A DNA stretch of 51,796 nt from Thermoleophilia bacterium (GCA_028285405.1 JANQPH010000029.1:1-51796); one strand, 5' to 3'. Shown: positions 7,918 through 16,785, numbered from the stretch's first letter. The notes: generated by a model from the letters alone, not told the origin. Program-made: numbers and translations.

Positions 7918-9294
7918 GTGAGCCTCGGCACGGGCGACGGGGGCCTCCGCGTGCCGTGGGGCCGGTCGGAGCGCGGCGTCCCGCGCCGGGTGATCCGACC
8001 GCTGCAGGAGTTCCTCGAGACCGAGGCCGCCGGCGGCATGGTGCTCGTGGCCGCGGCCGTGATCGCGCTCATCTGGGCGAACACCGCCCCGGGCGGCTAC
8101 GAGTCCTTCTGGGGCGCGGAGCTTCGGCTCCAGATCGGCGATTGGAGCATCGAGAAGGATCTCGCCGGGTTCACCAAGGAAGGCCTGATGGCGATCTTCT
8201 TCTTCGTCGTCGGGCTCGAGATCAAGCGCGAGATGACGCTGGGCGAGCTGTCCGACGTGCGCGCCGCGGTCACGCCGCTGTTCGCGGCCGTCGGTGGGAT
8301 GGTGCTCCCGGCGCTGATCTACTTCTCGGTCACCGCCGGAGGCGAGGGATCCCAGGGGTGGGGGATCCCGATGGCGACCGACATCGCCTTCGCGCTCGGG
8401 GCCCTCGCGCTGATCTCGCGCCGCGTGCCCCCGGAGCTGCCGGCGTTCCTGCTCGCCATCGCCGTGATCGACGACATCGGCGCGATCGCCGTCATCGCCG
8501 TGTTCTACACGTCCGACCTCTCGCTGCCGTTCCTCGGCGCGTCCGTCGGCGTGCTCGCGCTGATCTGGCTCCTGAACCGGCTGCACGTTCGCTACATGGG
8601 CGTCTACATCGTGCTCGGGCTGGTGGTCTGGTACTTCATGTTCGAGTCGGGGGTCAGCGCGACGATCGCGGGGGTCGCCCTCGGGTTCCTGACACCTCGC
8701 CACCCGTTCCAGCCGGGCGTCGTCGTCGGCGAGGAGGCGCGACGAATGGCCGCGCAGCTGACCCCGTCCGCCGATCGCGACGTGGGAGCGGCATCGTGGC
8801 GCCGGCTCTCGTGGCTGAGCCACGAGGCCGTGTCGCCCCTCAACCGGGTCGAGCACGCGCTCCATCCCTGGTCCAGCTTCGTCGTGCTGCCGATCTTCGC
8901 CCTGGCCAACGCGGGCGTCCGGCTCGACAGCGAGTCCCTGGAGCAGGCGGCCTCGAGCTCGGTCACGCTCGGCGTGGTGCTCGGCCTGGTCGTGGGCAAG
9001 ACCGTCGGCGTGGGCCTCGGAGCGCTCATCGCCGTCAAGACCGGGGTCGGGCGCCTGCCGCGAGGCGTGGGTGCGCGACATGTGATCGGCGTCGGTGCGC
9101 TCGCAGGCATCGGGTTCACCGTCTCGATCTTCGTCGCGGGCCTCGCGTTCGATGCCAGCGACCTCGAGGACGCGGCCAAGGTGGGCATCCTGTTCGGTTC
9201 CGTGATCGCGGCGGTGATCGGGATGTCGCTGCTCGCGTTCGGCTCGCGGCGCACGCCCGAGTCGGCGGCGCGCGAGGCCGCGAGCCACGGCTAG
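7918..9294 (+). CDS. nhaA: Na+/H+ antiporter NhaA
   Basis: A 458-residue membrane protein with about twelve transmembrane segments that exchanges sodium (or lithium) for protons, for pH and salt homeostasis. Family landmarks are clear: FFFVVGLEIKRE (94-104), MATDIAFALG with Asp155, and AVIDDIGAI with the essential Asp185-Asp186 pair, equivalent to Asp133 and Asp163-164 of E. coli NhaA. A longer cytoplasmic loop of about 55 residues separates TM8 and TM9, and there is a polar N-terminal extension of about 25 residues. GTG at 7918 is the only start that keeps the conserved first helix intact with a short tail. Its stop overlaps the stop of the convergent exonuclease gene at a CTAG. Confidence 0.95.
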   Translation: MSLGTGDGGLRVPWGRSERGVPRRVIRPLQEFLETEAAGGMVLVAAAVIALIWANTAPGGYESFWGAELRLQIGDWSIEKDLAGFTKEGLMAIFFFVVGLEIKREMTLGELSDVRAAVTPLFAAVGGMVLPALIYFSVTAGGEGSQGWGIPMATDIAFALGALALISRRVPPELPAFLLAIAVIDDIGAIAVIAVFYTSDLSLPFLGASVGVLALIWLLNRLHVRYMGVYIVLGLVVWYFMFESGVSATIAGVALGFLTPRHPFQPGVVVGEEARRMAAQLTPSADRDVGAASWRRLSWLSHEAVSPLNRVEHALHPWSSFVVLPIFALANAGVRLDSESLEQAASSSVTLGVVLGLVVGKTVGVGLGALIAVKTGVGRLPRGVGARHVIGVGALAGIGFTVSIFVAGLAFDASDLEDAAKVGILFGSVIAAVIGMSLLAFGSRRTPESAAREAASHG

Positions 9295-10172
9295 CGCGTC
9301 AGCGCGCCGGCCCGCTCGAGGAGGTCCGGCGCGTCGAGCCGGGTCGCCACCGACCCCAGCTCGGCCGTGGGACCCGACCAGGCGAGGCCGTCCACGCCGG
9401 TTCCCAGCGGGACGTCGGTGCGCAGGGTGGCCAGCTCCCGAAACCGGGCGGCACGGCCGCGTCCGTCCTCGAGCGCGGCGGACAGTCGGTCGCGACCGCG
9501 GACGGTGAGGTCCCACTCGGCGGCGTCCGTGGGGATCGCGTCGATCGATCCGTAGCGCGCCAGGACCGTCGCGGCGGACTTGGCGCCCCAGCCCGGAAGG
9601 CCCGGGAACCCGTCCGCCGAGTCCCCGACCAGCGCCAGCCAGTCCGCGATCGACCGCGGGCCGACACCCCACTTGGCCCAGACGCCGCGCTCGTCGATGA
9701 CGTCGCCGGTGCGACGGTTCAGCATCACGAGGCGGGACCCGCGCACGCACTGGGCCAGGTCCTTGTCGGGGGTCGCGATCAGCACCCGCTCGACCCGCGG
9801 GTCGTCGGCGGCCAGGGCGGCGGCGCTGGCGAGCGCGTCGTCGGCCTCGAACTCGACCATCGGCCAGACCACGACCCCGAGCGCGCCGAGCGCGTCCTCG
9901 AGCACAGGGAACTGGTCGGCCAGCCGCGGGTCGAGGCCCGCGCCGGTCTTGTAGCCGGGCCAGAGCTCGTTCCGGAACGACTCGATCACGTGGTCCGTCG
10001 CGACGCCGACGTGGGTGGTGCCCGTCTCGAGCAGGCCGAGGACGCTGCGGGTGACCGCCCGGGCGGCGCCGACGTCGATGCCGTCGACGACAGCCGGCGG
10101 CGCGACGGCGAAGTAGCGAAACAGCTCGTACGTGCCGTCGAGGAGCAGCACCTCGATCGTGGATTCGCGCAT
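9291..10172 (-). CDS. Stand-alone 5'-3' exonuclease (PolA N-terminal / T5 FEN-like)
   Basis: A 293-residue structure-specific nuclease resembling the 5'-nuclease domain of DNA polymerase I without the polymerase. The metal-binding acidic residues are in order: LLLDGTYELFR (Asp12), FEADDALAS, and TPDKDLAQ. A helix-3-turn-helix DNA clamp follows in GDSADGFPGLPGWGAKSA. The tyrosine and phenylalanine after Asp12 replace the usual SxxF. It probably removes flaps or primers or assists repair. The ATG at 10170-10172 is chosen because the conserved first strand begins five residues later; the frame stays open upstream but encodes unrelated residues over the neighbouring gene. It is divergent from the oxidoreductase at 10284. 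Confidence 0.88.
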   Translation of the reverse strand: MRESTIEVLLLDGTYELFRYFAVAPPAVVDGIDVGAARAVTRSVLGLLETGTTHVGVATDHVIESFRNELWPGYKTGAGLDPRLADQFPVLEDALGALGVVVWPMVEFEADDALASAAALAADDPRVERVLIATPDKDLAQCVRGSRLVMLNRRTGDVIDERGVWAKWGVGPRSIADWLALVGDSADGFPGLPGWGAKSAATVLARYGSIDAIPTDAAEWDLTVRGRDRLSAALEDGRGRAARFRELATLRTDVPLGTGVDGLAWSGPTAELGSVATRLDAPDLLERAGALTR

Positions 10173-10283
10173 CGTCGCCTTCGCTCGACCGGATCCGGTG
10201 TCTGTCTGCGCGCAGACCCCCGCTGGGGCACCTACTCTGTCCGATGACGGCAACCGACACGAGGCTCCGCCGCAGGACGAACC

Positions 10284-11237
10284 ATGGGATGCCGGGCGAT
10301 CGAGATACCCGGGCACGGCCAGCCGCCGGAGGTCGTCGAGCGGGACGAGCCCGAGCGCGCGGCGGGGGAGAGCATCGTTCGCCTTCGGGCCGCCGGCATC
10401 AACCCGGTCGATCTGGCGATCGCGAGCGGCCGGTTCTACCTGCCGGTGCCGCCTCCGCCGTATGTCGCCGGCGCGGAGGCGGTCGGGGAGATCGTCGAGT
10501 CGGACGCGCTCCCGGTCGGGACGCGGGTGTGGTGCCTCGTCCGCACCGGCGCCTTCGCCGAGCTGTTCGTCGCGCCCGACACGGCGCTCGTCGAGGTTCC
10601 CGAGGGGCCGAGCGACGCGCAGGCCGTCGCGGCCGGCATCGCCGGCCTCGCGGGCTGGATGGCGACGACCATGCGGGGGGCCTGCGGCCGCGGCGACCAC
10701 GTGCTGGTCCTGGGCGCCCGGGGGGTGGTCGGGCGGGTGGCGCTCGCCGCCGCCCGAGCGCGCGAGGCCGCGCGCGTCGTGGGCGTCGTGAGGAGTCCCG
10801 GCGACGGTGCCGCCGCGGCGGAGGCTGGTGCCGACTCGTGGGTCACCAGCGAGCCCGAGCATCTGGAGGACCGGATCGCCGAGGCGATGGAGGGCACGAC
10901 CGATCTGGTCATCGACACCCTCTGGGGCGAGCCGGGCCGAGCCGCGCTCAGGAGTCTCGGGTTGCGGGGCCGGCTCGTGCAGGTCGGCAACGCCGCGAGC
11001 GCGACGGTCGAGCTTCCGGCCGGGCCGCTTCGCGGCGGGCGTCTCGACATTCGCGGGTTCTCGATCTTCAACGAGGACCCGGCGGACATCCGGGCGGCGT
11101 TCGGCGAGCTGTGCGCCCTGATGGCGGCACGCGGCGTCGCGCTCGACATCGAGGAGGTCCCCCTGGACGATGCGCCGGAGGCGTGGCGCCGCCAGCAGCG
11201 GGGGACCGGTGGCGTGAAGCTCGTCCTCGTGCCCTGA
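10284..11237 (+). CDS. Quinone oxidoreductase-like medium-chain dehydrogenase
   Basis: A 317-residue MDR-superfamily protein of the zinc-free quinone-oxidoreductase type. The GroES-like N-terminal domain has AAGINPVDLAIASG (35-48) and PYVAGAEAVG. The nucleotide-binding half begins at HVLVLGARGVVGRVALAAA, the GxxGxxG turn that binds NADPH. No zinc-ligand set is present. It probably reduces quinones or enoyl/enal substrates. The start is ATG 10284. The 111 bp between it and the divergent exonuclease should contain both promoters. Confidence 0.8.
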   Translation: MGCRAIEIPGHGQPPEVVERDEPERAAGESIVRLRAAGINPVDLAIASGRFYLPVPPPPYVAGAEAVGEIVESDALPVGTRVWCLVRTGAFAELFVAPDTALVEVPEGPSDAQAVAAGIAGLAGWMATTMRGACGRGDHVLVLGARGVVGRVALAAARAREAARVVGVVRSPGDGAAAAEAGADSWVTSEPEHLEDRIAEAMEGTTDLVIDTLWGEPGRAALRSLGLRGRLVQVGNAASATVELPAGPLRGGRLDIRGFSIFNEDPADIRAAFGELCALMAARGVALDIEEVPLDDAPEAWRRQQRGTGGVKLVLVP

Positions 11238-11264
11238 GGACGAGCCGGCCCCGACGCGGCGGGG

Positions 11265-12155
11265 TCAGCTTCTGTCGCGGTAGGCCTCCGGGACGCCGAT
11301 CCGGGCCGCGAGGCGGCCGATCTCGCGCTCGACCAGCTCCAGGTTGGAGTCACGGACCGTCGGGAGCTCGAACCTGGCGCGCTTGATCAGCTCGTACGAC
11401 AGATCGGCGGTCAGCAGCGTCGTCTCGTCGTCCGAGGCGAGCGCGAGCACCTCTCCCCGTGGCCCGAGGATGCGGCTCCCGCCCCAGAACACCAGATCCT
11501 CCTCGCGACCGACGCGGTTGGCCATGACCACCGGAAGGCCGTAGATCATCGCGTAGAAGCTGACGACCACCTCCCAGCCGCGCGGATTCGAGAACGCGCC
11601 GCTGACGCTGTCGAGCGCCGAGTTGGTGGGAGAGAGCAGCAGCGTGGACCCGTGCAGCGCAGCCAGGTGCACGAGCGCCGGGTTCCACATGTCCGCGCAG
11701 ATCAGGATCGAGGCCGAGAACGGCTCGTCCAGGGTGACCGGCTCGACGTACCGGCCCGACGCGAAGTACTTGCCCTCCTCCAGGTTCCCGTACGTCGCCA
11801 GGTTGAGCTTGCGATGGACGAACACGACCTCGCCGTGGCGCAGCACGGCGGCGGAGTTGAAGAACTGCGCCGCGTAGCCCTCCTCGATGAAGCCCACGAC
11901 GACCGCCATGTCGCCCGCCTCATCGGCCAGCCGGGTGAGCACCGAGTCCGTTCGGGTCATCGCGAGCTCGTAACCCCGCTCTCCGGTGCTGTATCCGGTG
12001 AGCGAGAGCTCCGGGAACACGACCACCGACACGTCCTGGTCGTGCGCCTGCGCGATCAGCTCGCGGTGCGTCTCGACGTTGCGCATGATGTCGAACGGCT
12101 CGACATCCATCTGCGCACAGCCGACCCGCAGGGCGCTCCGCCAAGCCTCCGACAT
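11265..12155 (-). CDS. Carbon-nitrogen hydrolase (nitrilase superfamily)
   Basis: A 296-residue amidase-type hydrolase with the complete nitrilase catalytic triad: Glu49 in VVFPELSLTGYS, Lys116 in VHRKLNLATYG, and Cys153 in ILICADMWNP. The glycine-rich lid and the YGNLEEGKYF segment after the lysine resemble N-carbamoyl-amide hydrolases and the glutaminase-domain relatives, but the substrate cannot be fixed. The start is ATG 12153-12155, because the conserved VGCAQMDV strand begins at residue 11. A TACGAT box lies 8 nt upstream. It is convergent with the oxidoreductase gene, 27 bp between stops. Confidence 0.88.
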   Translation of the reverse strand: MSEAWRSALRVGCAQMDVEPFDIMRNVETHRELIAQAHDQDVSVVVFPELSLTGYSTGERGYELAMTRTDSVLTRLADEAGDMAVVVGFIEEGYAAQFFNSAAVLRHGEVVFVHRKLNLATYGNLEEGKYFASGRYVEPVTLDEPFSASILICADMWNPALVHLAALHGSTLLLSPTNSALDSVSGAFSNPRGWEVVVSFYAMIYGLPVVMANRVGREEDLVFWGGSRILGPRGEVLALASDDETTLLTADLSYELIKRARFELPTVRDSNLELVEREIGRLAARIGVPEAYRDRS

Positions 12156-12163
12156 CGCCCGCC

Positions 12164-12169
12164 ATCGTA
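12164..12169 (-). promoter_or_regulatory. Probable -10 box (TACGAT) of the nitrilase-family gene
   Basis: On the minus strand TACGAT ends 8 nt before the ATG at 12155 and there is no Shine-Dalgarno between them, which suits a leaderless message. Confidence 0.4.
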
Positions 12170-12246
12170 CGCGCCGTTCTCGGTGGCTGCGGACTTCCGG
12201 GCATGGATTCCGTCGGGCCCTCCGGGCGGGCTGCCACGATCCCCGC

Positions 12247-13131
12247 GTGCTCCTGACGCTTCGCCCGTGCCCGCCGTACCGCCTCGACCTCTCCGCGGGC
12301 GGCGACAGTGGTGGCACCAGGCTGATGCGCGGTGGCGTGCTCCGCGTCGCGCTGCGCCCGGACGGCGGGTGGGCGCTTGCGAGCGTTCGCCAGCTCCCGG
12401 ACGGCGCGCTCGAGGCCAAGATCGCGACCGACGGCCCGGCGGACGCGGCGGTCGATGCGCTGCGCTTCGCGCTCGCGACCGACGTCGACCACTCCGAGTT
12501 CCTCGAGCTGGGTGGGCGGGATCGGCGGATGGGTCCGCTGCTGACGCGGTTGCGCGGGTATCGGCCGATGCGTCTCGGCACCCCGGCACAGGCTGTCGCT
12601 CGGGCGCTCGCGGGCCAGCTCGTCCCGGGGCGGGAGGGCGCGAGCATCCACTCCCGACTCGTTCGCGCATGCGCGCCCGAGCGTGCTGGCCTGCGACTCC
12701 CTCCGACCGCGGCCGAGCTCGCCGGCATTTCCGCGGCGACCGCTCGCCAGTGCGGGCTGGCGGCTCGCCGGGCGGCGGCGCTCGTGCGCCTGTCGCGCAG
12801 CTTCGACGCATCCCGGCTCGCCGACGTCGACTCGGAGACGGCGGTCCGGCGGATGGTCCGGGAGCGACAGCTCGGTCCGTGGTCCGCCGGTGTCGTGATG
12901 GTCGACGGGCTGGGTCGCTACGAGCACGGCCTCGTCGGCGACCTCGGCCTGGTCCGTCTCCGCTCGGTCGAGCTCGGCCGCCGGGCGACGCCGTCCGAGA
13001 CCGAGGAGCTGCTGCGCCCCTACGGCCACTGGGCCGGCCTGGCGAGCGCGTACCTGCTTCGCCACCCGCTGGCGAAGCGCAAGGGCCCGATCCCGGACGT
13101 TCGTCCCCGCCGCGCTCCCAGGGCCGCCTGA
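12247..13131 (+). CDS. AlkA-like DNA glycosylase (HhH-GPD family)
   Basis: A 294-residue base-excision enzyme of the 3-methyladenine glycosylase II type. The helix-hairpin-helix motif is QLGPWSAGVVMVDGLG (208-223) and the catalytic aspartate is Asp232 in VGDLGLVRL. The C-terminal AGLASAYLLRHPLA closes the fold as in AlkA. The N-terminal 90 residues form the TBP-like half domain (LRPCPPYRLDLS). The start is GTG 12247, since residues upstream are unrelated and overlap the divergent nitrilase gene. The adjacent small gene starts 39 bp downstream. Confidence 0.82.
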   Translation: MLLTLRPCPPYRLDLSAGGDSGGTRLMRGGVLRVALRPDGGWALASVRQLPDGALEAKIATDGPADAAVDALRFALATDVDHSEFLELGGRDRRMGPLLTRLRGYRPMRLGTPAQAVARALAGQLVPGREGASIHSRLVRACAPERAGLRLPPTAAELAGISAATARQCGLAARRAAALVRLSRSFDASRLADVDSETAVRRMVRERQLGPWSAGVVMVDGLGRYEHGLVGDLGLVRLRSVELGRRATPSETEELLRPYGHWAGLASAYLLRHPLAKRKGPIPDVRPRRAPRAA

Positions 13132-13170
13132 ACCGCGGCACGGCCGGCGGCGCGTGGCATACTCCCGCCG

Positions 13171-13380
13171 ATGCTTCGCTCCAAACAGCCGAACCGGTTC
13201 TTCGGCGTGAACCCTCAGGGCATGCCGAACCAGGGCGCGCGCGAGGGCGCGTGGTCGCGGGACGTCCCAAAGGACTGGCGCAGCGCGCTCGGGCTCGAGC
13301 CGGAGGCCGACGACGCCCCCGCGCCGGCCGAGGAGCCCGCTGAGACCGCCGACGCCGAGGCGGAGGGCGCGGCCGCCTAG
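13171..13380 (+). CDS. Small acidic-tailed protein of unknown function
   Basis: A 69-residue protein. The first 40 residues are polar and aromatic (QPNRFFGVNPQGMPNQGAREG, DVPKDWRSALGLEP), then a low-complexity Ala/Glu/Asp/Pro tail. It has no signal peptide, membrane segment or cysteine. Codon choice matches its neighbours, it starts with ATG and a TACTCC box lies 5 nt upstream, so I think it is real. I do not recognise the family. It lies between the glycosylase and HAD genes on the same strand, 24 bp before the latter. Confidence 0.55.
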   Translation: MLRSKQPNRFFGVNPQGMPNQGAREGAWSRDVPKDWRSALGLEPEADDAPAPAEEPAETADAEAEGAAA

Positions 13381-13404
13381 CGTGGCTCCGGTGCTCGGGT
13401 CCTC

Positions 13405-14082
13405 GTGAGCACCGCATCCGATACCGGCGCCGCGGTCGTCTTCGACCTCGACGGCGTGCTGATCGACTCCGAAGGCGTGTGGGACCAGGTGCGGCGCGAC
13501 CTCGCCGCCGAGGCGGGCCGCCAGTGGCCCGAGACCGCCACCGCCGACATGATGGGGATGAGCTCCCTGGAGTGGTCGGCCTACATGCACGAGGCGGTGG
13601 GGCTGGCCGATCCGCCCGCGACGATCAACGGCGACGTCGTCGCCAGGATCATCAGCCGGTACGAGGCGAGCCTGCCGCTCGTGCCGGGTGCGGTCTCGGC
13701 GGTGCGGCGCATGGCCGAGCGCCACCCCCTCGGCCTCGCCAGCTCCTCGAACCGCGAGGTGATCGACGTGGTGATGGCGGCGTCGGGTCTGGCCGAGTGC
13801 TTTGCGGTGACCGTCTCGTCCGAGGAGGTCGGCGCCGGAAAGCCCGCGCCGGACGTCTACGTCGAGGCCGCCGCTCGGCTCGGGGTCGACCCGGCGAGGT
13901 GCGTCGCCGTCGAGGACTCGGGCAACGGGATCCGATCGGCGGTGGCCGCCGGTATGGCGGTGATCGCGATCCCCAACCGGGAGTTTCCGCCGGACGACAC
14001 GACGCTCTCGCTCGCGGCGGCTCGGATCGCGTCCATCGCCGCGCTCGAGCCGGCGCTGGTCAGGAGCCTGGCGGTGGGCTGA
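13405..14082 (+). CDS. HAD-superfamily phosphatase/phosphomutase (beta-phosphoglucomutase-like)
   Basis: A 225-residue subfamily IA HAD enzyme. Motif I is VVFDLDGVLIDSE (nucleophile and acid/base aspartates), motif II is ASSSNRE, the lysine is in GAGKPAPDVY, and motif III is VEDSGNGIRSA. The helical cap between motifs I and II, the DSE following motif I and the KPAPD loop point to the beta-phosphoglucomutase / phosphoglycolate phosphatase-like group, acting on a sugar phosphate. The start is GTG 13405. Its last 23 bp overlap the convergent mscL gene. Confidence 0.87.
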   Translation: MSTASDTGAAVVFDLDGVLIDSEGVWDQVRRDLAAEAGRQWPETATADMMGMSSLEWSAYMHEAVGLADPPATINGDVVARIISRYEASLPLVPGAVSAVRRMAERHPLGLASSSNREVIDVVMAASGLAECFAVTVSSEEVGAGKPAPDVYVEAAARLGVDPARCVAVEDSGNGIRSAVAAGMAVIAIPNREFPPDDTTLSLAAARIASIAALEPALVRSLAVG

Positions 14083-14563
14083 GGCCCGGCTGTCCGGGGC
14101 GCCACTCGCGGATGAGCACCGCAGTGACCTCGCGGCTGCCGGGGCCGTCCGAGGTCGAGACCACCCTCCAGCCGTCTTGGGCCTTCGCGTTCACGCCCCG
14201 CTGCAGCTCGTCGGCGCTCGCGGCGGTGAGCGTCGCGTACTCGGGGACGGCGGCGTGCTCCTCCCGCTCGTACCGCCTCATCAGGCGGTTCATCGGCACG
14301 ATGACGAGGAAGAACACCACCGCCACGACGATCACGAAGGCGATGACGGCGTTGACGAACTGGCCGTAGAAGAACTGGCTGTCGTTGATGGTGAACGTCA
14401 GCTGGGAGAAGTCGGTCTCACCGCCGATCGCCGCGATCAGCGGGGTGAGGAGGTCCTCGACGAATGACGTGATCAGCGCGGCGAACGCGACGCCGATCAC
14501 GACGGCGATCGCCAGCGTCACGACATCACCGCGACGGAGGAAGGCCCGGAACTCCCTGCCCAT
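14060..14563 (-). CDS. mscL: Large-conductance mechanosensitive channel MscL with DUF4177-like C-terminal domain
   Basis: A 167-residue inner-membrane tension-gated channel. TM1 is clear (FLRRGDVVTLAIAVVIGVAF, 8-27), followed by LLTPLIAAIGG, a periplasmic loop, and TM2 (about 72-90) ending in PMNRLMRRYEREE. The usual short cytoplasmic coiled coil is replaced by about 60 residues: EYATLTAASADELQRGVNAK then DGWRVVS and VTAVLIREW (108-154). That strand-helix-GW-strand pattern resembles the small DUF4177 domain. The start is ATG 14561-14563, as in most MscL; an in-frame GTG six codons upstream is possible. TAGGGT lies 7 nt before the ATG. The 3' end overlaps the HAD gene on the other strand by 23 bp. 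Confidence 0.9.
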   Translation of the reverse strand: MGREFRAFLRRGDVVTLAIAVVIGVAFAALITSFVEDLLTPLIAAIGGETDFSQLTFTINDSQFFYGQFVNAVIAFVIVVAVVFFLVIVPMNRLMRRYEREEHAAVPEYATLTAASADELQRGVNAKAQDGWRVVSTSDGPGSREVTAVLIREWRPGQPGLSPPPGS

Positions 14564-14570
14564 CGACGGG

Positions 14571-14576
14571 ACCCTA
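14571..14576 (-). promoter_or_regulatory. Probable -10 box (TAGGGT) of mscL
   Basis: TAGGGT on the minus strand, exactly 7 nt before ATG 14563, with no ribosome-binding site between. This supports the internal ATG over the upstream GTG and suggests a leaderless transcript. Confidence 0.45.
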
Positions 14577-14590
14577 TCCACCGCGGTGGG

Positions 14591-15313
14591 TCAGCCCCCC
14601 GCGACCGTCTGTGGCTCGCCGAACCCGAGCTCGGCGAGCGCGCCCTGGAGCTCGTCCAGCGACGAGATGACCGCATCCGCAGCGCTGAGCGCGTCGGCGT
14701 CGAACGGGCCTGTCGTGACGGCCACGCACGTCACGCCGCCGGCTCGGGCGCACGCGATGTCGCGCGGCGTGTCGCCGATGACCACGGTGAGCGACGGCGG
14801 ATGGGGGCCACCCGCCCGCTCGCGTGCGATCCGCACGAGCTCCCCGCGGTCCGGATGGTCCGATCCGAAGCCGCCCGGCCGCCCGGCGAAGTGCGTCCCG
14901 AGGCCGGCCGCTCGCAGCTTGCGTCGCGCAATGCCCTCGATGTTGCCGGTCAAGAGCCCGATGGCCGTCTGGTCCGCGAGCGCGGCCAGCGTGGCCGCCG
15001 CGTCCGGCGCCGGCTGGGGCCGTGGGTGCTCGCCGCCCGACGTGACGGCGAGGTGGTGCGAGTCGGCCACCTCGAGCCACAGCTCGAGCCGCTCGCGTGC
15101 GATCGCCTCGGAGACGTCGTGGGCGGCGAGGGCGTCGAGCGCGATCTGCATGTCGGTCTTGCCCCACGGCTCCAGGCGCATGAAGGAGAACCCGGCCAGA
15201 TCCAGCTCGTAGACCTCCTCGAGCCCGGCGACGATCGCCGCGTGGTGGCCCGCGTTGTCGCCGACCAGGAGCGTGCCGTCGATGTCGAACAGCAGGAGCG
15301 GTTGCTGCCTCAT
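14591..15313 (-). CDS. HAD-superfamily hydrolase (phosphoglycolate phosphatase-like)
   Basis: A 240-residue HAD phosphatase. Motif I is LLLFDIDGTLL at the N-terminus, motif II is GLLTGNIEGIAR, and motif III is VVIGDTPRDIACARA. The cap domain includes the PWGKTDMQI segment common in this subgroup. It probably dephosphorylates a small metabolite. ATG 15311-15313 overlaps the TGA of the upstream DUF2079 gene (ATGA), so translation is coupled. The mscL gene follows 28 bp downstream on the same strand. Confidence 0.85.
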   Translation of the reverse strand: MRQQPLLLFDIDGTLLVGDNAGHHAAIVAGLEEVYELDLAGFSFMRLEPWGKTDMQIALDALAAHDVSEAIARERLELWLEVADSHHLAVTSGGEHPRPQPAPDAAATLAALADQTAIGLLTGNIEGIARRKLRAAGLGTHFAGRPGGFGSDHPDRGELVRIARERAGGPHPPSLTVVIGDTPRDIACARAGGVTCVAVTTGPFDADALSAADAVISSLDELQGALAELGFGEPQTVAGG

Positions 15314-16785
15314 GCCTCGGCGCCCGAGCGGGCCTCGACAGGCGGCGGGCCCGCCTTGCGGAACACGTGGACGCCCTCCTGGGAGTAGACGCGCTCCCAG
15401 GCGGGGCTGCGGATCATCGCGCCGAGGGTGCGCAGGTGCAGCCCCGGCCGGAGCGTGCCTTGGCGGTCGGTCACCGCGCGCCCCGTTCGTCCCGGGCGGG
15501 AGACGACCACCCACTCGGCGTCCGCGACGAGCGGAAAGAGGTGGATCCGCTCACGGTCGCTGAGGTGGGCGCCCACGGGGTTGGATGCCGAGACCGGAAC
15601 CCCGTCGGGGACCAGATCGACGGCCTCCTGCATCGCGCGCGCCTCGGCGCCGCCGGAGAAGCCATGGTGCGGGCTCCCGGAGCCGGGGATGGGCGACAGC
15701 GGGCCGGCGACGATCGTGAACCCGACCCCGATCGTGACCAGCGTTACCGCGAGCGCGCCACCGCTTCGCAGCAGCCGGCCGGGCGGGCCGGGCAGCCCTC
15801 GCGCCCGCAGGTGGGAGAGCCCGAGCGCCGCCGCGGCGATGAGGATCGGGATGAGCACCACGGTGTAGTGGAACTCGATCGACTGCGGCGGACCGCTCGC
15901 CGCGAGCAGGTTGACGCCGAACTGCGGCACGGCTGCGAGCAGCAGGAACGGCGCCAGCAGCGGCAGGAGGAGCAGGGGGAGAAAGAGCGCTCCCAGATAG
16001 AGGGCCCTGCCCGGGGTCGCCAGCACCTCGACGACCTCCCACGGTCTCGTGACCATCGTGGTGAGGACCTCGGTCTCGCTCGAGCCGAGGGGCTCGTAGC
16101 GCACGCCGTGCGGGTTGGCGCCCTCGACGGAGGCCGCGGGCAGGATGGCGAACACGGCGACCACGACCCAGGCGGCCGCGCCGACCGCGATCGCGACCGC
16201 GCCGCGCCGGATGCGGGGATGGCGCACCGCCGCCCACACCGCCAGCACGCACACGGCGAGACCCACCTGCTCCTGCGTGAGCGCGGCGAGCGCGGCGAAC
16301 CCCGCGAACGCCCAGATCCGCTCGGTCTCGGCCGCCCAGATCGCCCAGAGCAGGAGCGGTGCCGCGAGCGTGACCGGATGGAAGTCGAAGAGCGTGGCGT
16401 ACTGGAGCGGGATGTAGAGGAGGTAGACGCCCGCAAAGGCGAGCCCGAGCCGCTCGTCCCCGAGCCACCGGCGAGCGAGCAGATACGCGGGAACCGCGCC
16501 GGTGGCGACGATGACAGCCTGCGAGACGAGCAGCATCTCCGGGCTCGGCCACACCCGCCACAGGGGGGCGAACGCGATCAGGATGAGGTCGACGTGCGCC
16601 CCGAGGCGGATGATCTGCTCCCCCGAGACCTCGGTCGTGTCGAGCGGGCGCCCGTGGGCGGTGCTCCACACCGCCTGCACCATGTTCCCGAGGTCGAATC
16701 GTCCGGAGAAGAACGCCTGATGGCGTGCGATCGACAGGGCCGAGAACAGCGCGGCCCAGGCGGCGGAGACGAGCCAGACCAGCAC
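15310..16785 (-). CDS. DUF2079 polytopic membrane protein
   Basis: A 491-residue membrane protein with about eight to ten hydrophobic helices. The pattern FFSGRFDLGNMVQAVW near residue 27, then AHVDLILIAFAPLW and TLFDFHPVTLAAPLL, is that of the DUF2079 family, which has a GT-C glycosyltransferase-like layout; no activity is established. The C-terminal 120 residues are soluble and probably extracytoplasmic. GTG 16785 is the only canonical start after the upstream stop; about 40 further codons before it are open but lack ATG, GTG or TTG. It overlaps the HAD gene by 4 bp. Confidence 0.8.
   Translation of the reverse strand: MLVWLVSAAWAALFSALSIARHQAFFSGRFDLGNMVQAVWSTAHGRPLDTTEVSGEQIIRLGAHVDLILIAFAPLWRVWPSPEMLLVSQAVIVATGAVPAYLLARRWLGDERLGLAFAGVYLLYIPLQYATLFDFHPVTLAAPLLLWAIWAAETERIWAFAGFAALAALTQEQVGLAVCVLAVWAAVRHPRIRRGAVAIAVGAAAWVVVAVFAILPAASVEGANPHGVRYEPLGSSETEVLTTMVTRPWEVVEVLATPGRALYLGALFLPLLLLPLLAPFLLLAAVPQFGVNLLAASGPPQSIEFHYTVVLIPILIAAAALGLSHLRARGLPGPPGRLLRSGGALAVTLVTIGVGFTIVAGPLSPIPGSGSPHHGFSGGAEARAMQEAVDLVPDGVPVSASNPVGAHLSDRERIHLFPLVADAEWVVVSRPGRTGRAVTDRQGTLRPGLHLRTLGAMIRSPAWERVYSQEGVHVFRKAGPPPVEARSGAEA

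Noticed and set aside
9291-10862. A 523-codon frame extending the exonuclease gene upstream
   Set aside because: Only the part from ATG 10172 is nuclease-like; the rest is antisense to the oxidoreductase gene and lacks homology.
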